A stretch of DNA of 10,770 nt. Origin: Clostridia bacterium (lineage in GTDB: Bacteria > Bacillota_A > Clostridia > Christensenellales > Aristaeellaceae). The stretch lies in assembly GCA_017398245.1 (NCBI GenBank), contig JAFQGN010000002.1, forward strand, positions 1 to 10,770, given 5' to 3'. This document shows, one piece after another, positions 6,429-10,770 of this stretch (its first letter is position 1; each line of letters opens with the position of its first letter). The translations under genes and the position numbers were made by a program. The notes under the pieces were generated by a model. The model saw nothing but the letters and a program-made list of their open reading frames with translations, was not told the DNA's origin and did no database searches.

Positions 6429-7594
6429 TCTTTCAGAGCATGAAAATGGCTTGGGAAGCGATCGTTTCCAACAAGATGCGCTCGTTTCTGACGATGCTGG
6501 GCATCATCATCGGCGTGACGGCATTGGTGGTGCTGGTTTCCCTTGTACAGGGCGCGGCAGGCGCGATCACCAGCGAAGTGGAAGCCATGGGCAACGATAT
6601 GCTCTCGGTGAATATTCTGGACGACAAGGGCTCGCCTATCCGGCTGGAGGATTTGGAGGAGTTGGGCCGGCTTTCGCAGGTGGATCGGATCTCTCCTTCG
6701 GGCTCTTCCACAGTGACGGGAAAATATCGCTCGAACGACGCCAGTGTGAACCTGTACGGCGTGACAAACGCATATTTTGAGATACAAGGAATGGAGCTTC
6801 TCAGCGGTAGGCTGATCGGCAGGGCTGACAACAACAACCGCAGCTTTGTGGCTGTGCTTTCCGATGCGGCGGCGGACGAATTCTTTGGCGACGCCGATCC
6901 GATCGGCCGCACGATCAGCCTGGGCGGCGCTTCGTTTGAGGTTGTCGGCGTGCTGGAAGAGGACGATTCGATGATGTCGGCCATGATGGGCGGCTGCGCG
7001 GTGTACGTCCCCTTCACGGTGCAGAGCCGCCTGAGCGGCCAGCCGTACATCCGCTCGTTCAGCGCGTCTGCCGTGGAAAGCACGGACAAGGCGGAGGAAG
7101 AGCTGGATCGGGCGCTGATGGCGCGCTTTCAGCAGGATGAGGACGCTTTCATGCTGCTGAACATGTCTTCGATCTCGGAAGCGATGGGCATGGTCACCGG
7201 CACGCTTTCCACGCTGCTGGGCTATATTGCGGCGATTTCGCTGCTGGTGGGCGGTATCGGCATTATGAATATCATGCTTGTATCTGTTACGGAACGCACG
7301 CGCGAGATCGGCATCCGCAAGGCGATCGGCGCGGGACACAGATCGATCATGGCGCAGTTCCTGATCGAGGCGCTTATGCTCAGTTTGCTGGGCTGCGCGC
7401 TGGGCCTTGCGTTTTCGTGGGGCATACTGCAGGCGGCAACGTATCTGTCGAGCGATCTGAGCTTTGGCATGTCGGCAGATGTGGTCGTGCTTGCGGTGTG
7501 TTTCTCCTCGGCCGTCGGGCTGATCTTCGGCTTGTATCCGGCCAACAAGGCGGCCAAAAAGCATCCGATCGACGCCCTGCGCTACGAGGGATAA
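6425..7594 (+). CDS. ABC transporter permease, MacB/FtsX type (YknZ-like)
   Basis: Membrane permease of 389 residues with the MacB topology: one N-terminal membrane helix (about 21-44, MLGIIIGVTALVVL), a large extracytoplasmic domain (about 45-255, MacB periplasmic core type, with GVTNAYFEIQGMELLSGR and a DPIGRTI motif), then three helices (about 262-288, 315-338 and 351-373). The coupling sequence TREIGIRKAIGAG (292-304) and the closing NKAAKKHPIDALRYEG are hallmarks of the family. It pairs with the upstream ATPase and adaptor as a mechanotransmission-type exporter that moves peptides or lipophilic compounds from the outer leaflet rather than across a channel; that mode is known for MacB and inferred here. 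The gene overlaps the ATPase gene by 4 nt and is followed 11 nt after its stop by a terminator. No regulator or cargo gene is adjacent. Confidence 0.95.
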   Translation: MIFQSMKMAWEAIVSNKMRSFLTMLGIIIGVTALVVLVSLVQGAAGAITSEVEAMGNDMLSVNILDDKGSPIRLEDLEELGRLSQVDRISPSGSSTVTGKYRSNDASVNLYGVTNAYFEIQGMELLSGRLIGRADNNNRSFVAVLSDAAADEFFGDADPIGRTISLGGASFEVVGVLEEDDSMMSAMMGGCAVYVPFTVQSRLSGQPYIRSFSASAVESTDKAEEELDRALMARFQQDEDAFMLLNMSSISEAMGMVTGTLSTLLGYIAAISLLVGGIGIMNIMLVSVTERTREIGIRKAIGAGHRSIMAQFLIEALMLSLLGCALGLAFSWGILQAATYLSSDLSFGMSADVVVLAVCFSSAVGLIFGLYPANKAAKKHPIDALRYEG

Positions 7595-7605
7595 GGAAAT
7601 TTGCA

Positions 7606-7642
7606 AAAAGCCCGGAACCCGCAATGCGGCGACCGGGCTTTT
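7606..7642 (+). terminator. intrinsic terminator after the exporter operon
   Basis: AAAAGCCCGG (7606-7615) pairs with CCGGGCTTTT (7633-7642), and the loop holds a second stem CCGC/GCGG (7619-7622 with 7626-7629) around AAT. The T-run forms the 3' arm. The stem begins 11 nt after the permease stop, so it should end the three-gene transcript. Confidence 0.82.
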
Positions 7643-7646
7643 CGTG

Positions 7647-7652
7647 TATAAT
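7647..7652 (+). promoter_or_regulatory. candidate -10 box for the glycan operon
   Basis: A perfect TATAAT starts 5 nt after the terminator stem ends. No good -35 is found 16-18 nt upstream because that stretch is the terminator loop and 3' arm. Transcription would begin near 7659, at the ribosome binding site GAGGTGG (7659-7665) itself, giving an almost leaderless mRNA. The perfect -10 and its position favour a promoter, but the poor -35 leaves doubt. Confidence 0.42.
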
Positions 7653-7671
7653 GGTGTTGAGGTGGATAGAT

Positions 7672-8793
7672 ATGCAGAAACGATATGATGTGGCGGCATA
7701 TATCTGGCCGGCTTATACCGGCGATGAACCCCGCACGCGCATTTTCTGGCCAGAAGGCATGGGCGAATGGCAATCGGTAAAAAGCGCGCAGGCGAAATAT
7801 CCGGGCCATACATGGCCGCGCAGGCCGCTGTGGGGCTATCAGAACGAGGCGGACCCCTATGTGATGGAAATGCAGATCAACGCCGCGCTCGATCACGGCG
7901 TGAATGTGTTCATATACGATTGGTACTGGTACGACAGGCGGCCGTTTCTGGAAAACTGCCTGAACGACGGATTTCTGAAGGCGAAAAACAGCGCGGATAT
8001 GCGCTTTTACCTGATGTGGGCCAACCACGACGCCATGCAGCTTTGGGACAAGCGCAATTCGCACGACAACAGTACCATAGTATGGCAGGGCAGCGTGGAC
8101 GAGACGGAATTCAGAAAGATCGCAAAGAGGAACATCGAAAGGTATTTCACGCTGCCGAATTATTACCGGATTGACGGAAAGCCGGTGTTTATGATCTACG
8201 ATGTGCCGAATTTCGTGAAGGGGCTCGGCGGCGCGGATAACGCGCGCAGGGCGCTGGATTGGTTCCGGGAAGAGGCTGTGCAGGCCGGGCTTCCGGGCAT
8301 TCACATGCAGTTTGCCATGTGGAACGAGAATACTACGAACGTGAGCGGAGTGGACGGGGGAAAGGACCTGCCCGCGAGCGAATTTGGCGATAAACTTGGG
8401 TTTGACAGCGCGACGCATTACCAGTTCGTACATTTTACCGATGTGGGCCGCGCGTACCCTGAAATATTGAAGGACGTGCAGGCGGAATATGAAAAGCTGG
8501 ATAAGCAGTTTGCGTTCCCGTATTTCCCGCATGTGAGCGTGGGCTAGGACAATAACCCGCGCTATATCGGCTATCACGGGCCGGAAATGCGCGAAACCAC
8601 GCCGGAAAACATCGAAATTGCGCTGCGCATGGCGAAGGCGTATGCAGACGCGCATCCCGGACAGAGCCCGCTGATCACCATCAACAGCTGGAACGAATGG
8701 ACGGAGACGAGCTATCTCGAGCCGGACGATATCAACGGATACGGGTATCTGCAGGCCGTGCGGCGCGTGTTCGGCGGAAGGAAGGAGAAATGA
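7672..8793 (+). pseudogene. GH99-like (WbsX-type) glycoside hydrolase gene with in-frame TAG
   Basis: The intact frame would encode 373 residues of the glycoside hydrolase 99-like/WbsX family, a (beta/alpha)8-type enzyme acting on mannan-like or polysaccharide substrates. Recognisable pieces are AAYIWPAY near the start, FIYDWYWYD (Asp83), NHDAMQLWDKR, DGKPVFMIYD, PHVSVG, then after the stop DNNPRY and INSWNEWTETSYLEPD (Glu342, Glu345). TAG at 8545-8547 replaces codon 292 in PHVSVG-stop-DNNPRY, where relatives have Trp (GWDNNPR), so one G-to-A change from TGG explains it. The frame is otherwise uninterrupted up to TGA 8791-8793. Without readthrough, a 291-residue product (7672-8547) lacks the C-terminal WNEW segment. 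An ATG at 8587 has no ribosome binding site. Start: GAGGTGG lies 6 nt before ATG 7672. There is no signal peptide. It could be a fresh pseudogene, a strain polymorphism, a sequencing error or a suppressed amber. Confidence 0.85.
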
Positions 8794-8795
8794 GA

Positions 8796-9551
8796 ATGGC
8801 TTCGGTACAATATGAACGCAGCCTGTGGCGCGAAAAATACGAACGGTTTGATTTTGTGTTTGAAGGGCGAAAGGCGATCCTTGTGCGGCCGGAAAAAGAG
8901 AAGGCAAACGGGCGCTGGCTGCTCAAAACGGTGTATTTTGATGCGTTTCAGGATCTGGAAGAAGCGCTTGTTTCGCGCGGCTTCCACCTGGCCTATCTGG
9001 ATAACCACAACCGCTGGGGCACGGCGGACGATCTGGACGCAAAAGCGCGCTTTCGCGATCTGCTCGTGCAGGAATTCGGTCTTTCGGAAAAATGCGTTCC
9101 CATCGGCATGAGCTGCGGCGGACTGCACGCGATCAAACAGGCGGCGCGGTACCCGGACATGGTGGAAATGCTGTATCTGGACGCGCCGGTGGTGGATCAG
9201 CTCTCTTGCCCGATGGGCTTTGGCGTGGGCAGCGGGATCGCCGTATCCGCGCAGCAGGAAATGCTCGACGCGCTGGGGCTGACAAGAGCGCAGATGATCG
9301 CCTATCGCGATCACCCGCTGGACAATATTCCGAAGCTGATCGAAAAGCGCATTCCTCTTGTGCTCGTCTGGGGAGATTCCGATACGATCGTACCTTTTGA
9401 AGAAAACGGCCTGCATGTAAAGACGGCCTATGAGCAGACGGATATCCCTGCGCTGTTTATCGGGAAAGCGGGCTGTGATCACCATCCGCACGGGCCGTAC
9501 GATATGCAGCCGGTGATCGATTTCATCATGAACGGAGGAAATGCAGAATGA
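8796..9551 (+). CDS. alpha/beta hydrolase (putative esterase)
   Basis: Predicted cytosolic serine hydrolase of 251 residues. The nucleophile elbow GMSCGG places Ser106 as nucleophile, WGDSDTIVPFE carries the likely acid Asp196 (Asp194 is also possible), and GCDHHPHG near the C-terminus provides the His (230 or 232). The region between about 135 and 175 would form the cap. The gene starts 2 nt after the frame of the GH99-like gene ends; AAGGAG (8782-8787) is 8 nt from ATG 8796 but only 2 nt from ATG 8790, so 8796 is preferred. Its stop overlaps the GH43-like start (ATGA), so it belongs to the glycan operon and may remove acyl groups from sugars or oligosaccharides; this role is inferred from neighbours only. 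There is no signal peptide. The fold is clear, the substrate is not. Confidence 0.87.
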   Translation: MASVQYERSLWREKYERFDFVFEGRKAILVRPEKEKANGRWLLKTVYFDAFQDLEEALVSRGFHLAYLDNHNRWGTADDLDAKARFRDLLVQEFGLSEKCVPIGMSCGGLHAIKQAARYPDMVEMLYLDAPVVDQLSCPMGFGVGSGIAVSAQQEMLDALGLTRAQMIAYRDHPLDNIPKLIEKRIPLVLVWGDSDTIVPFEENGLHVKTAYEQTDIPALFIGKAGCDHHPHGPYDMQPVIDFIMNGGNAE

Positions 9552-10459
9552 AAAACGGACAGTGCTGGCTGGACGACAGCGGAAAACTGATTCAGGCGCA
9601 TGGCGGAATGATCGCGCGCTTTGGAGAAAAATGGTATTGGTATGGGGAGAATAAGGACATCGATAACTGCGTGCGCGACGGGAAGCTGACCACGCGCGTG
9701 GACGTTGTGGGCGTGAGCTGCTATTCCAGTACCGATCTGCATTCGTGGCATTACGAAGGGCTTGCGCTTTCGGCTGTAAAAGATGTGCCAGGGCATCCGC
9801 TCGCACCGGAGCGCGTGATGGAGCGCCCGAAGGTCATTTTCAGCAAAAAGACCGGCAAATACGTCATGTGGTTCCACTGCGACAGCGCGGACTATACCTT
9901 TGCCCATGCGGGCTGCGCTGTGTCTGATACGCCGGAGGGGCCGTTTGAGTTTTTGTATGCAAAGCTGCCCTGCGGGCGCGATTGCCGCGATATGACCATC
10001 TACGAAGATCCGACCGACGGGAACGCCTATCTTGTGCACAGCGGCGACTGGAACAAGACGATGTATTTTTCGCAGCTGAACGAGGAGCGAACCGATTTCA
10101 CCGGCGTGTGCTACGCGCATATGATCAACCAGATGCGCGAGGCCCCGGCGCTGATGTACCATGAGGGCAAGCATTATTGCGTTACATCCGGATGCACGGG
10201 CTGGGCGCCCAACAGCGCGCTGTATTCCACCTGCGAGCATATTTCCACCGGCATGCGCCTGATCGACAACCCGTGCGAGGGCGAGAACTACAGGGGCACC
10301 TTCGGCGCGCAGAGCACGTACATTTTTGATGCGGAGGGACAGGCGTATCTCATGCTGGACCACTGGAAGCCGCAGGACCTTCGCCATTCGGCGTATTCCT
10401 TCCTGCCGATCTCCTTTGAAAACGGCCGCATGACCGTGCGCTGGGTGGACGAGTTCTAA
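9548..10459 (+). CDS. GH43 family glycoside hydrolase (subfamily 24-like, beta-1,3-galactanase type)
   Basis: Predicted five-bladed beta-propeller hydrolase of 303 residues, the catalytic domain alone. IQAHGG (15-20), WYWYGE (30-34), SCYSSTDL, ERPKVIF, the CRDMTIYEDPTDG block (Asp148), REAPALMY (Glu198), TSGCTGWAPN, FGAQSTYIF (Gln255) and RWVDEF are typical of GH43 relatives near exo-beta-1,3-galactanase. The canonical N-terminal Asp base of GH43 is not in its usual place. From memory, the fungal enzyme Pc1,3Gal43A uses a Glu acid and a Gln base, and Asp148, Glu198 and Gln255 have similar spacing here. There is no signal peptide, so it should act on imported oligosaccharides. GGAGG (9534-9538) lies 9 nt before the ATG, which overlaps the esterase stop (ATGA). 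It is the last gene of the operon; no transporter or terminator is adjacent. Galactan specificity is inference; other galactosides or arabinosides remain possible. Confidence 0.88.
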   Translation: MKNGQCWLDDSGKLIQAHGGMIARFGEKWYWYGENKDIDNCVRDGKLTTRVDVVGVSCYSSTDLHSWHYEGLALSAVKDVPGHPLAPERVMERPKVIFSKKTGKYVMWFHCDSADYTFAHAGCAVSDTPEGPFEFLYAKLPCGRDCRDMTIYEDPTDGNAYLVHSGDWNKTMYFSQLNEERTDFTGVCYAHMINQMREAPALMYHEGKHYCVTSGCTGWAPNSALYSTCEHISTGMRLIDNPCEGENYRGTFGAQSTYIFDAEGQAYLMLDHWKPQDLRHSAYSFLPISFENGRMTVRWVDEF

Positions 10460-10467
10460 GCTTAGAA
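10454..10467. repeat. 14-bp perfect palindrome over the GH43-like stop codon
   Basis: TTCTAAGCTTAGAA is its own reverse complement and contains the TAA at 10457-10459. With no loop it is a poor RNA hairpin and has no following T-run, so it is not an obvious terminator. It has the symmetry of a protein-binding dyad but may be chance. Confidence 0.3.
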
Positions 10468-10546
10468 AGGTGCGGTTTATCACCCGATACGGGCATGACT
10501 TGTGCGCCGTGCAGACGAGTTCTGAGGATATTTACATTTACACGGC

Positions 10547-10575
10547 TTGCAAAACGGGCCGGGCAGGGGTATAAT
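10547..10575 (+). promoter_or_regulatory. promoter of the T-box controlled gene
   Basis: TTGCAA (10547-10552) and a perfect TATAAT (10570-10575) are 17 nt apart. The predicted start near 10582 is about 20 nt before the base of the T-box stem I, the expected arrangement. The 87 nt between the GH43-like stop and this promoter hold only the palindrome and a small CCCG/CGGG hairpin (10483-10493). Confidence 0.75.
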
Positions 10576-10581
10576 AGGGAA

Positions 10582-10770
10582 CAGCAATGACGGAGAAATC
10601 TGCCTGCATAAAGGTCCAAAGAGAGCGCGTTCACCGGCTGAAAGACGCGCGGCCAGGGGCGAGCAGATCCGGCCTCCCGAGCGTGCAGGCCCAATAAGCC
10701 TGCCGGGCAAGCCCGATACAGCTGTCAATGAGATGGCGCCTATGGCGTCAAGCAAGGTGGTACCGCGAAG
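10582..10770 (+). promoter_or_regulatory. T-box riboswitch leader (truncated by window end)
   Basis: T-box leaders sense uncharged tRNA and allow readthrough into aminoacyl-tRNA synthetase or amino-acid genes. The conserved T-box AAGGTGGTACCGCG is at 10754-10767. Stem I closes with GCCTGCA (10602-10608) and TGCAGGC (10684-10690). The AGAGAGC element (10620-10626) leads into a GCGCGT/ACGCGC distal stem (10625-10630 with 10645-10650) whose loop has GCTGAAAG, and CCCGAG at 10676-10681 fits the lower GA motif. A stem III-like CGGGC/GCCCG is at 10704-10715, and a 7-bp stem (10734-10740 with 10744-10750) precedes the T-box. The UGGU bulge predicts a tRNA with discriminator A. The specifier codon is not settled: ATC (Ile, 10667-10669) and GCA (Ala, 10663-10665) both fit discriminator A. 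The terminator and the regulated gene lie beyond the window. Confidence 0.92.

Noticed and set aside
6044..7813. A 589-codon minus-strand open frame over the ABC transporter genes
   Set aside because: It is His/Arg-rich with no motif, crosses gene and terminator boundaries, and overlaps genes with complete ABC signatures.
8587..8793. Separate small gene after the TAG
   Set aside because: It is in the same frame as the GH99-like gene, carries that family's C-terminal WNEW motif and its ATG has no ribosome binding site, so it is the severed tail.
10448..10523. Direct repeat GACGAGTTCT at 10448-10457 and 10514-10523
   Set aside because: Only 10 bases with loosely similar flanks (CCGTGC before each); it may be a trace of local duplication but is too short to support.

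Overview
The window reads as low-redundancy bacterial DNA, moderately GC-rich by eye. All nine supported genes lie on the + strand. A T-box leader, strong AGGAGG-type ribosome binding sites about 8 nt from their starts, a B. subtilis YknXYZ-like export operon and the lack of any outer-membrane component point to a Gram-positive Bacillota, probably an anaerobic, possibly gut-associated Clostridia lineage. The phylum is an inference; no taxonomic marker gene is present.

Left block (about 1-3990): a cytosolic peptidolytic cluster. A possible upstream gene ends at 41. An M42 metallo-aminopeptidase (55-1071) follows, then a structured 260-bp spacer with a good sigma-A-type promoter (1235-1263), then two tandem paralogous M28 zinc peptidases with PA-type insertions (1338-2615, 2676-3941). 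A 17-bp perfect terminator hairpin closes the block. These genes use AAG lysine codons and C-ending codons strongly, especially the third, as highly expressed genes do.

Middle block (about 4000-7642): a three-gene export operon made of a membrane-anchored HlyD/MacA-type adaptor (best start a TTG at 4189), an ABC ATPase and a MacB/FtsX-type permease. The genes are coupled by ATGA overlaps and end in a two-tier terminator. The adaptor appears to hold two successive barrel-sandwich/coiled-coil modules.

Right block (7647-10459): a compact operon for carbohydrate metabolism without signal peptides or a transporter: a GH99-like (WbsX-type) gene, an alpha/beta hydrolase, and a GH43 subfamily-24-like galactanase/galactosidase. 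The GH99-like gene is interrupted by one in-frame TAG exactly where the family motif calls for Trp, so its C-terminal WNEW segment is cut off unless the stop is read through.

The last 300 bases hold no gene. They carry a promoter (10547-10575) and most of a T-box riboswitch running off the window edge, so an aminoacyl-tRNA synthetase or amino-acid gene should begin just beyond it. I saw no CRISPR array, tRNA, rRNA, insertion sequence or phage gene. The most notable items are the amber-interrupted GH99-like gene and its intracellular glycan-operon context, the duplicated adaptor, and the promoter-embedded micro-ORF at 1203-1262.
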